Position numbers and translations under genes: made by a program
Assembly (NCBI GenBank): GCA_030611395.1
Contig: JAUWPX010000103.1
Span: 1 to 6,061 of the forward strand
Direction: 5' to 3'
Length of the DNA: 6,061 nt
Source of the DNA: Bacteroidota bacterium
GTDB lineage: Bacteria; Bacteroidota; Bacteroidia; Bacteroidales; VadinHA17
Notes under the pieces: model-generated
Seen by the model: the letters and a program-made list of their open reading frames with translations, nothing else
Told to the model about the DNA's origin: nothing
Database searches by the model: none
Part shown: positions 1 to 5,468 of the stretch, piece by piece
Position numbering within the stretch: the first letter of the stretch is position 1
Layout of the letters: each line of letters begins with the position of its first letter

Positions 1-25
1 TTATCATTTCTTCACTCCAAATACA

Positions 26-45
26 TTATTAACAATTGTTAATAA
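26..45. promoter_or_regulatory. 20-bp perfect palindrome, candidate operator or paired DnaA-box-like sites
   Basis: TTATTAACAATTGTTAATAA is its own reverse complement over all 20 bases. It ends 39 bp before the -33 element of the RNA promoter at 85. Each half contains TTATTAACA, which differs at one position from the DnaA-box form TTATnCACA, so two inverted DnaA-like sites are possible. A dimeric repressor or activator site is equally plausible. The palindrome also lies upstream of a possible minus-strand gene starting near base 7 (ATG on the minus strand), of which only two codons would be visible. The symmetry is directly seen; the function is inference. Confidence 0.45.
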
Positions 46-84
46 CTAATGTTAATTTTTTGTTTATTGTATTTCATTAAAAGA

Positions 85-116
85 ATTGCATGGGAAGGTG
101 CAAATTTCTATATTTG
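85..116 (+). promoter_or_regulatory. Bacteroidota-type promoter of the structured RNA
   Basis: The -33 element ATTG (85-88) is separated by exactly 20 bp from TATATTTG (109-116), a perfect match to the Bacteroidota -7 consensus TAnnTTTG. Transcription should start near 122-124, just before the GC-rich structured region. This is the best promoter in the window and no reading frame follows it directly, which supports transcription of a non-coding RNA. Confidence 0.8.
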
Positions 117-122
117 ATTTAC

Positions 123-503
123 CAAGTGAGAGATAAAAGGTAGGCTTGAAAGGTTTGTATCTGTGAAAGAAAAGCTTAGGCTGATCGGGAGCAGAGACCA
201 CCTAAAAAGGTAAACCTGGAAAGATCAACTCTTAGGAGGCGATCAGGTACAGGTTAAACTCTTCAGCGTCGGGTTCGAAAGAACCAGGTGTAAAAGGGAC
301 CTTTAAAAAGCCAGGACCAGTGGATGCGAAACTCTTCGGAGGGGACCAATGACCGGTTCAGACGTAAAAAAGATTTGATCTGAAAGGATCAGGTTGGACA
401 GACAGAAACCATAATAACCGTAGCCTGGAACTTGAGAAACCTACGGGTATCAAAAAGTTAAATGGGAACATTCTTCAAACGAAGATGTTCCCATTTGTGT
501 TTT
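123..503 (+). ncRNA. Structured non-coding RNA of unknown class (about 380 nt)
   Basis: This segment lies between a near-consensus promoter and an intrinsic terminator and has no convincing reading frame. Its core is about 50% GC (29/60 in 241-300, 31/60 in 301-360), against 10/60 in 541-600. Visible pairings are: a closing helix GATA(132-135)+GTAGG(140-144) with CCTAC(440-444)+TATC(448-451); ACCT(214-217)/AGGT(245-248) and GATC(223-226)/GATC(241-244) around an inner CTC-TTAG-GAG hairpin (229-238); GGTTC-GAAA-GAACC (272-285), a GNRA-capped stem; CTC-TTCG-GAG (332-341), a UUCG-capped stem; TTCAGA(357-362)/TCTGAA(379-384); and CCGTAG(418-423)/CTACGG(441-446). AACTCTT occurs three times (227, 257, 330). 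The conserved motifs I know for tmRNA, RNase P RNA, SRP RNA and cobalamin riboswitches are absent. It could be a stand-alone RNA or a long leader of the following gene; the terminator and the second promoter favour stand-alone. Confidence 0.7.
460..503 (+). terminator. Intrinsic terminator of the structured RNA
   Basis: AAATGGGAACA (460-470) pairs perfectly with TGTTCCCATTT (486-496). After one bulged T the stem continues as TCTTC (472-476)/GAAGA (481-485) around an AAAC loop, followed by GTGTTTT. A 16-bp stem with a short T tract is a strong rho-independent terminator. An upstream ATG at 462, in frame with the next gene, falls inside this stem and is therefore not a credible start codon. Confidence 0.85.
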
Positions 504-520
504 AAAGAATTTGTAATAAA

Positions 521-552
521 CTTGGAATTTCCCTTTTTTCTTATTATATTTA
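521..552 (+). promoter_or_regulatory. Probable promoter of the metallopeptidase gene
   Basis: CTTG (521-524) is followed after 20 bp by TATATTTA (545-552), one mismatch from TAnnTTTG. A start near 558 would give a leader of about 12 nt before the ATG at 570. If real, the downstream gene is transcribed independently of the RNA at 123-503. Confidence 0.45.
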
Positions 553-569
553 ATCATAAAAAAAATAAT

Positions 570-1343
570 ATGAACTGGAAAATACATTATAATCTTTGGG
601 ACAATAGTGAATATAATAAGACCATTGCACTGGTTATTGATCAAATTGCCAGTGAGTTTGAAAGGTTAATACCAACCGGTCCGCCTCTTGGGTATAAGCC
701 CATTTATCTGGTAAATGACATGTACTACGATCACAGACTTTATGTGCCACTTGAAACAAATAAATACAAAATTGGTTTGCAAACTGAATTTGATACTTTC
801 GGAAAAGCAACTTATCAGTTTGCACATGAACTTTGCCATATATACTGTGACCCTAGAGCTATAAGCTGGTTGTCAGAAATATTATGCCATACTGCATCTT
901 TCTATTTCCTCGATCTCCTTGGCGAGGAATGGGAAATCAATGCTCCTGACAAAAAGTATGAAGAGTATTATGAGCATTTCGGGAACCTTAAAAAGGATAA
1001 ATTAAGAGAAATTGTTGAAAAAGTTGATCTTGTTCAAAACCAGGTCTCTAATGCCTGGATCAAAGAAGAGGTTCGGAAAATTCGCAGGTCTAACGATTAC
1101 AGGAATCCTATCATTTATAATATAATTGCCCTTGAATTAGTTACACAATTTAAGGAAAACACAGACCCATGGGCATTATTACCATTTATTGGTCAGTGTC
1201 ATATTCCTCCTCCGTCTGAAGATGTTAAAGATCTTTCTGTAAATAGAGATGTTATACCTGATTTCAATAAATTGTATAGTATTGTACCTTCTCATCTTAA
1301 GCCTGTTGTTAATTCATGGAAAGATACAATCTGGATTGACTGA
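570..1343 (+). CDS. Putative HEXXH zinc metallopeptidase-like protein, uncharacterised
   Basis: A 257-residue soluble protein with no signal peptide or membrane segment. It contains H86-E87-L88-C89-H90 in the context 'QFAHELCHIYCD', the HEXXH zinc-binding motif, followed by 'SWLSEILCHTASF', where E103 is placed to be the third zinc ligand (12 residues after the second His, gluzincin-like). From memory, Bacteroidota hypothetical proteins with 'FAHE(L/F)CH...W(F)xExLCxxAS' share this arrangement; a family name cannot be given. The C-terminal half (about 125-257) is helical and charged with no recognised motif. The ATG at 570 is chosen because the frame upstream (to 462) runs through the RNA terminator and an AT-rich promoter region, and the residues before Met37 of that longer frame look non-coding. 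The substrate is unknown. It ends 3 bp before an ATGTGC that opens the decayed region. Peptidase activity is inferred from the motif only. Confidence 0.75.
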   Translation: MNWKIHYNLWDNSEYNKTIALVIDQIASEFERLIPTGPPLGYKPIYLVNDMYYDHRLYVPLETNKYKIGLQTEFDTFGKATYQFAHELCHIYCDPRAISWLSEILCHTASFYFLDLLGEEWEINAPDKKYEEYYEHFGNLKKDKLREIVEKVDLVQNQVSNAWIKEEVRKIRRSNDYRNPIIYNIIALELVTQFKENTDPWALLPFIGQCHIPPPSEDVKDLSVNRDVIPDFNKLYSIVPSHLKPVVNSWKDTIWID

Positions 1344-1433
1344 CATATGTGCCAATTAGGTGTGATTAAAGTAATTTTCCTTAACAAAATAGATATAGAA
1401 TTAATCCGAACTCCGAAGATGATTTTTTTTTAG

Positions 1434-1643
1434 CTTTTTTACTACCCGTCGCAGAGTTCAGATAAATCAAAATGGCTGGATCAGGAACAGCCTGTAACAA
1501 ATGTTCTTAAACTTCTTAAACCTTATCAATATGATAATTTGCAAGCTCATGCAATCTCAAAACTTATCTCAAAACGCAATGTCGGGAAGAATGTTCCTGA
1601 ACTGATAGAACCTTACGACTATAATTCCAGTAAACTTTTTTAA
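1434..1643 (+). pseudogene. Remnant of the C-terminus of a SRAP (YedK/HMCES-like) protein
   Basis: One frame from 1434 to the TAA at 1641-1643 reads '...KWLDQEQPVTNVLKLLKPY', then 'DNLQAHAISKLISKRNVGKN' and 'VPELIEPYDY'. This matches the usual end of SRAP proteins (pattern: W-L-D, L-L-K-P-Y, A-x-x-V/I-S-K-L, N-x-P-E-L-I-E-P). SRAP proteins protect abasic sites in single-stranded DNA by crosslinking through Cys2 and are normally about 200-250 residues. Only about 58 recognisable residues remain (1470-1643), and the catalytic N-terminus and central domain are missing. A TAG at 1431-1433 blocks the frame. Further upstream in the same frame an ATG-TGC (1347-1352) begins 'MCQLGV...', and SRAP proteins also begin Met-Cys, but the next residues do not resemble SRAP, so this may be chance. 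Best read as an internally deleted, dead gene. Confidence 0.7.
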
Positions 1644-1693
1644 TCCCAATTCAGGATTTATAATGCCTAAAATAGCTAATCTCAATATTCTAA

Positions 1694-1735
1694 AGTCAAC
1701 AGTCTTCAGTCGGCAGTCGGCAATCTGAAGACTGG
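1694..1735 (+). repeat. Degenerate heptamer array, left arm of an inverted repeat
   Basis: Six consecutive 7-base units read AGTCAAC, AGTCTTC, AGTCGGC, AGTCGGC, AATCTGA, AGACTGG. The array also folds on itself: CAGTCTTCAG (1700-1709) pairs perfectly with CTGAAGACTG (1725-1734) around a 15-nt loop. Tandem 'agtcggc' units of this kind are, to my knowledge, common between genes in Bacteroidota genomes. Confidence 0.75.
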
Positions 1736-1917
1736 ATTATTTAATGGGATATATTATTTTTGCGCCTTTCTTTTTTTCTTTTTTCAAGTATTGGAATTTG
1801 ATATTTATTTGATATTTGGTGCTTGTTTTTTGTGATTTTTTACATTTATTATTGTGTTTTAATTATTTGATTGTTATTTGCTTTTTTGCCGACTGTAGAT
1901 TGCCGACTGCCGACTGA
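1706..1917. repeat. T-rich segment bounded by a 21-bp perfect inverted repeat (MITE-like)
   Basis: Bases 1706-1726 and 1897-1917 are exact reverse complements of each other. The 170 bp between them are strikingly T-rich on the plus strand, with poly-T runs at 1756-1785 and 1825-1840, and hold no reading frame. They also contain a 10-bp direct repeat, TTTGATATTT, at 1797-1806 and 1808-1817. The layout resembles a small non-autonomous element, but no clear target-site duplication is seen, and two independently placed heptamer repeats in opposite orientation would look the same. Confidence 0.55.
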
Positions 1918-1921
1918 TTAG
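1887..1921 (+). repeat. Degenerate heptamer array, right arm of the inverted repeat
   Basis: Five 7-base units read TGCCGAC, TGTAGAT, TGCCGAC, TGCCGAC, TGATTAG. They are the reverse-complement counterpart of the units at 1694-1735 and share the same 7-base period. Confidence 0.75.
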
Positions 1922-1955
1922 GAACCCAGGTACTAATACTATACTTATTGTTTCT

Positions 1956-1990
1956 TGCTCTTTGCTCTTAGCACTCCGCTCTTTGCTCCA
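1956..1990 (+). repeat. Second type of heptamer array (TGCTCTT units)
   Basis: Five units read TGCTCTT, TGCTCTT, AGCACTC, CGCTCTT, TGCTCCA. The array starts 7 bp downstream of the 3' end of the minus-strand gene ending at 1998. The unit sequence is unrelated to that of the arrays at 1694 and 1887, but the period is the same. Confidence 0.7.
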
Positions 1991-1997
1991 TTTATCC

Positions 1998-2747
1998 CTA
2001 TTGTGCTGCAAAATGATAAGTAATTTTTCCGTATTGCCTGTTCGGTGCTAAATAGTCGGTGCTAAAAACAGAAAGTGAAGCAGCTTTTTTTGCTGCCTGA
2101 TATAAACATTCATTAAATATAGCAGTTTCACTTTCATTAATAGCTGATGTAACAACTAAACCTTTTCTGTCTACTTCAATATCTACTACAACCTTTCCTG
2201 CACCTTCGCATAAATATATTGGAAGTGGAAGATTTTTATGCACACGGCCTGCCAGCTCATAGAATATCCGTGTTGGACCACGGTATTGGGCTGCAATTTC
2301 TGCAGAGGTTTTTTCAGCTTTTTTCTTTATTTCTTCTGTTCTTTTATCTTCAATAAAACCTGTAATCCCAGCCTGGAGAGCTTCTTTCATCTGTTTCCTC
2401 TCATCAATATAATTATTCTCTTTCGTAATATCTCCACTTTCAATCAACTCCTCCTTTATCTTATCCATATATTCCTCAATATCAAATTCTTCTTCCGGCT
2501 CGTTTGATAAATTTGCTGCTATTGTTGTCCAGTATTCCTCTTCATCATAGCCCTGTACTTCTTTTTTTTGTTCCAGTATCTGTAATGCTTTTTCCTCACG
2601 CTGCGACTCGAATTCAATCCATACATATTTTCCGGTATCTCTGTATGATACCGATAATTTCATTATCATAAATATGATGCCGAGAACAAGATGAACTATT
2701 ATTGTTCCTAAAATTCCGTAAATATGTCTATTAAAGAAATTATTCAT
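1998..2747 (-). CDS. TonB-like inner-membrane protein with C-terminal TonB-type domain
   Basis: A 249-residue protein. Residues 11-29 form one membrane segment after a short basic N-terminus, so most of the protein should face the periplasm. Residues 47-150 are a highly charged Glu/Lys-rich helical linker, unlike the proline-rich linker of classical TonB. Residues 155-249 ('RGPTRIFYELAGR', 'LPLPIYLCEGAGKVVVDIEV', 'GKITYHF') fit the TonB C-terminal fold seen in many Bacteroidota proteins: a GKVVVDIxVDxxG strand, an internal helix rich in Ala and Lys, then a terminal strand. Classical TonB couples the proton-motive force to outer-membrane receptors through ExbB/ExbD; no exbB, exbD or receptor gene is present here, so energy transduction is not established. 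The start is the ATG at 2747-2745, just ahead of the membrane segment. It is divergent from the AEC transporter gene, with 183 bp between them. Confidence 0.8.
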   Translation of the reverse strand: MNNFFNRHIYGILGTIIVHLVLGIIFMIMKLSVSYRDTGKYVWIEFESQREEKALQILEQKKEVQGYDEEEYWTTIAANLSNEPEEEFDIEEYMDKIKEELIESGDITKENNYIDERKQMKEALQAGITGFIEDKRTEEIKKKAEKTSAEIAAQYRGPTRIFYELAGRVHKNLPLPIYLCEGAGKVVVDIEVDRKGLVVTSAINESETAIFNECLYQAAKKAASLSVFSTDYLAPNRQYGKITYHFAAQ

Positions 2748-2755
2748 TCCGGGTG

Positions 2756-2763
2756 CAAAATTA
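2756..2763 (-). promoter_or_regulatory. Possible -7 element of the TonB-like gene
   Basis: The plus-strand sequence CAAAATTA reads TAATTTTG on the minus strand, matching TAnnTTTG. It would start transcription only a few bases before the ATG at 2747, giving a nearly leaderless message. No -33 element lies at the expected 19-21 bp (the nearest CAAA is 32 bp away), so the call is weak. Confidence 0.25.
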
Positions 2764-2890
2764 TAAATATTTTTCCGGAGTTATCTGATATATCCCAAAT
2801 ATTGCTACATATGGTATCATTTAGATGCTATATGAATGAATAATCATCAGTCTATTAGTTTGCTCCTAAAACCTGCTGGCAAAAGTATAT

Positions 2891-2898
2891 TATCTTTG
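2891..2898 (+). promoter_or_regulatory. -7 element of the AEC transporter gene
   Basis: TATCTTTG matches TAnnTTTG exactly and would give a leader of about 25 nt before the ATG at 2931. The nearest upstream TTTG (2859-2862) is 28 bp away, longer than usual, so this promoter may be weak or dependent on an activator. Confidence 0.45.
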
Positions 2899-2930
2899 TC
2901 AGTCTTATTAAGTTTATTAAGAACACCAAC

Positions 2931-3884
2931 ATGAGTTTTGATGTTATAACTCACCAGGTATTTATACTTATTATCCTTGCGATAATTGGTGTTATTGCAT
3001 CGAAAACAGGATTGATCAACGAACCGGTAAAGCAAGGACTTTCCGGTATAATTTTTAACATCACCCTTCCGCTACTTATCCTGAGTTCCCTTTCCGATAT
3101 GGAACTTACAGGTGAAGTTTTGTTTAATGGGTTATTGGTTATTTTGTTTTCCTTTCTGGCTCTGGTATTGTTGTATATAACAGGATCAATTTCCTCCCGT
3201 ATTATGTCATTGAACAGTAGGGCAACTACAATTCATGTTATTCATACTATGTTTGGAAATATTGTATTTCTTGGGTTCCCATTAATACATGTGCTTTTTG
3301 GAAATAAGGGACTTCTGTTTGCAATGCTTTTTCACCTGTGTTCAAATACTATGCAATGGACATTAGGGGTATATCTATTCACAACAGAACAAAACAAAAA
3401 TGTTTTGGCCGGACTAAAAAAACTTATAAATCCAAATACCCTGGCTTTTTTCCTTGGACTAATTTTAATGAGCCTGGACTGGTCAATGCCGGATGTTTTC
3501 AAAAAATCTCTTGGCGGTTTAGGAAATACATCACTCTATTTGTCAATGCTATATATTGGTGCAGTTCTTTCAGAAACAACAGTTCATAACCTGATTGGAA
3601 AATTCCATGTATATATATTAAGTATTAACAAGCTTGTGCTTTCACCTATACTTATTCTTCTGGTTATCAGTGTAATATTAAATGTAACCGGTTGGAAAAT
3701 GGATACAATTGCTTTATCAGTTATAATTATGCAATCGGCAATGCCATGTATGGTTATAATTATTATTATGGCAAAGAAATATGGAGCAGACGATATACAT
3801 GCTTCGCAAAATGTGTTAACATCTACTTTGTTAGCAATTTTAACACTCCCCTTAATTTTCTTATTACTTGAAAAACTACTTTAA
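2931..3884 (+). CDS. AEC (auxin efflux carrier) family membrane transporter
   Basis: A 317-residue, very hydrophobic protein of the usual AEC length (about 300-320), with roughly ten membrane segments in two halves. Typical family features are the broken helix 'FNITLPLLILSSLS' (residues 42-55), 'GNIVFLGFPL' (109-118), 'NPNTLAFFLGL' (167-177, start of the second half), and 'QSAMPCM' (268-274) followed by 'YGADDIHASQNVLTSTLLAI'. Bacterial AEC proteins act as secondary transporters of organic anions such as malate or other dicarboxylates; the substrate cannot be told from this sequence. The N-terminus with its outward first helix fits the ATG at 2931. The gene stands alone, with its own -7 element upstream and a hairpin directly after the stop codon. 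Confidence 0.88.
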   Translation: MSFDVITHQVFILIILAIIGVIASKTGLINEPVKQGLSGIIFNITLPLLILSSLSDMELTGEVLFNGLLVILFSFLALVLLYITGSISSRIMSLNSRATTIHVIHTMFGNIVFLGFPLIHVLFGNKGLLFAMLFHLCSNTMQWTLGVYLFTTEQNKNVLAGLKKLINPNTLAFFLGLILMSLDWSMPDVFKKSLGGLGNTSLYLSMLYIGAVLSETTVHNLIGKFHVYILSINKLVLSPILILLVISVILNVTGWKMDTIALSVIIMQSAMPCMVIIIIMAKKYGADDIHASQNVLTSTLLAILTLPLIFLLLEKLL

Positions 3885-3920
3885 CCCGAATAATTCATAA
3901 ACTTTGATGAATTATTCGGG
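3885..3920 (+). terminator. Hairpin after the AEC gene, probable terminator
   Basis: CCCGAATAATTCAT (3885-3898) and ATGAATTATTCGGG (3907-3920) form a perfect 14-bp stem with an 8-nt loop, starting on the base after the stop codon. It is followed by CTAAAAAC rather than a T tract, so termination may be incomplete or the hairpin may mainly stabilise the mRNA 3' end. Confidence 0.6.
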
Positions 3921-3997
3921 CTAAAAACTATTTCAAACTTATAATTATTATTACTGTTTTTCTTCATACTTTAGCGATCGTGTAAAACAATATAAAA

Positions 3998-5437
3998 ATG
4001 AAAAAGATTCGTTTTAGCTACCTGGTTCTGATATTTGCCTTTTTATTGGTTTATCCAGGATGTTCAAAAAAAGAAGCCAATGAGGGATTTGATTGTTTTT
4101 CAATATTGGCCGGTAGAGAAGCTACTATTGATGGATCTGTTATGTTTGCACATGATGAAGATGATGGGGGTAAACAGGTTGTAAACTGGTATAAAGTGCC
4201 ATCACTTAAGCACTCACCGGATGAGGTAATAAATTTTAAGAATGGAGGTGTTTCTGTACAACCTGAAGAAACAAATAGTTACCTATGGCTGGAAATGCCA
4301 GGAATGAGCTTCTCAGATTCGTATCTTAATCAGTACGGTGTTTGTATCGGTTCAGATGCTTGTTCATCACGCGAAAAGGAAGGTGTATTAACAGACGGAG
4401 GTATTGGTTATTCTCTAAGAAGAATAATGGCTGAAAGGTCAAAAACAGCAAGAGAAGCAGTTAAAATTGGAGGAGAACTTGTTTCTAATTATGGTTACAC
4501 TTCTTCAGGACGCACATATTGCATTGCCGATCCCAATGAAGCATGGATGCTGTCTGTGGTGAATGGTAAACACTGGATAGCACAAAGAATTCCGGATAAC
4601 CATATTGCCGTTATCCCAAATTACTATACTATCAGGGAAATTGATCTTGCAGATACCCTGAATTTTCTCGGATCAGCAGATATTGTAGAATACGCGATTG
4701 AAAGGGAATGGCATAATCCAGATAACGGACCTTTTATCTTTCGTGAAGCATATTCCGATTCCGGGTCGCTAAAATCAATAGGAAATATTTACAGAATGTG
4801 GAGAGGAATAAATATGTTATCTGAAGTTGATTATGATGTAGAATATGATTTCCCGTTTTCATTTGAACCTGAGCAAAAAATAGGGGTTAAGGACTTTATG
4901 AAAGTATTGCGTGATCACTATGAAGGAACAGACCTTCATATTGACAATCAGAACCCTCATTTGAGTAACCACAGAAGTATCTGTTCTAATACAAACCAGT
5001 ATGGTTTTGTTGCCCAACTTCGAAGTAAAATGCCTGTTGAAATTGGTGCTGTATTATGGATTGCCCCAAGAAGACCATGTATTCAATCTTTTATTCCCTG
5101 GTATTCAGGAATTACAAAAGTTCCTGATGGTTTTGGACGAAATACATATGAACAAGCCATTATCGAACATTTTAATCCGCCACCCGATATTCATAAACCT
5201 GTACCGGAACTTGCTTACTGGCATTACTACCAGGAATCTGAGGTAAATCCCGATGACTATGAAAACTATTTTGAAACAAAGAAAACGGAGATTGATGCAA
5301 TTGAAAATTCCCTGTTTAAGAGTCAGGACGGTTTTGAAAAAGAGGTTTTAAAAACCTGGGAAATTGACAAAGAAAAGGCACTTCAGATGATAACTGATTA
5401 TACTGCTAAATGGGTAAGAAAAACTTTTGTATATTGA
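3998..5437 (+). CDS. C69-family dipeptidase (PepD-like) with lipoprotein-type leader
   Basis: A 479-residue protein, the usual length for peptidase family C69 (Ntn-hydrolase dipeptidases that cleave a range of dipeptides). Family marks are 'CFSILAGREATIDGSVMFAHDEDD' (positions 33-56 in outline: C33, G39, A42-T43, D45-G46-S47, D55-D56), 'NQYGVCIGSDAC' (111-122), 'TAREAV' (150-155), 'YCIADPNEAWMLSVV' (key D178, E181, W183) and 'RIPDNHIAVIPNYYTI' (197-212). C33 is the expected catalytic nucleophile. The N-terminus is a basic start plus a hydrophobic stretch (8-19) ending in VYPGC, so Cys22 may be lipidated although Tyr at -3 is unusual; the following SKKE resembles Bacteroidota surface-export signals. 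This places it in the periplasm or at the outer membrane, likely for peptide scavenging. The downstream phosphatase gene starts 31 bp after the stop and may share the transcript. Confidence 0.88.
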   Translation: MKKIRFSYLVLIFAFLLVYPGCSKKEANEGFDCFSILAGREATIDGSVMFAHDEDDGGKQVVNWYKVPSLKHSPDEVINFKNGGVSVQPEETNSYLWLEMPGMSFSDSYLNQYGVCIGSDACSSREKEGVLTDGGIGYSLRRIMAERSKTAREAVKIGGELVSNYGYTSSGRTYCIADPNEAWMLSVVNGKHWIAQRIPDNHIAVIPNYYTIREIDLADTLNFLGSADIVEYAIEREWHNPDNGPFIFREAYSDSGSLKSIGNIYRMWRGINMLSEVDYDVEYDFPFSFEPEQKIGVKDFMKVLRDHYEGTDLHIDNQNPHLSNHRSICSNTNQYGFVAQLRSKMPVEIGAVLWIAPRRPCIQSFIPWYSGITKVPDGFGRNTYEQAIIEHFNPPPDIHKPVPELAYWHYYQESEVNPDDYENYFETKKTEIDAIENSLFKSQDGFEKEVLKTWEIDKEKALQMITDYTAKWVRKTFVY

Positions 5438-5468
5438 CCTGTCAAAACTCAAGAAATCCACCATTCAC

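Noticed and set aside
1..7. Start of a divergent minus-strand gene (ATG at 7-5)
   Set aside because: Only two codons would be visible, so it cannot be supported, although a GGAG and an imperfect TGTATTTG precede it on that strand.
123..451. tmRNA, RNase P RNA, SRP RNA or 6S RNA
   Set aside because: No tmRNA ends or CCA-like acceptor, no RNase P conserved core such as GAGGAAAGTCC, no SRP Alu or GNAR loop pattern; length and helices do not fit 6S RNA.
462..569. N-terminal extension of the metallopeptidase from an ATG at 462
   Set aside because: It starts inside the RNA terminator stem and runs through an AT-rich promoter-like region; the encoded residues look like non-coding translation. ATG at 570 fits better.
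123..1343. Type III toxin-antitoxin locus
   Set aside because: The order promoter-repeats-terminator-ORF is suggestive, but the RNA repeats are not regular tandem units and the protein has an HEXXH motif rather than a ToxN/AbiQ-like sequence.
1755..1762. TATTTTTG as a -7 element
   Set aside because: It matches TAnnTTTG, but there is no -33 element and only T-rich non-coding DNA follows it.
1694..1990. CRISPR array
   Set aside because: The repeats are degenerate 7-base tandem units with no spacers and no cas genes nearby.
2238..2507. Plus-strand reading frame opposite the TonB-like gene
   Set aside because: Antisense shadow of the minus-strand gene; its Phe/Leu/Ile-rich translation is a by-product of Glu/Lys-rich coding.
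3967..3974. TACTTTAG as promoter of the C69 gene
   Set aside because: One mismatch in the key TTTG and no TTG at the right spacing; too weak in such AT-rich sequence.
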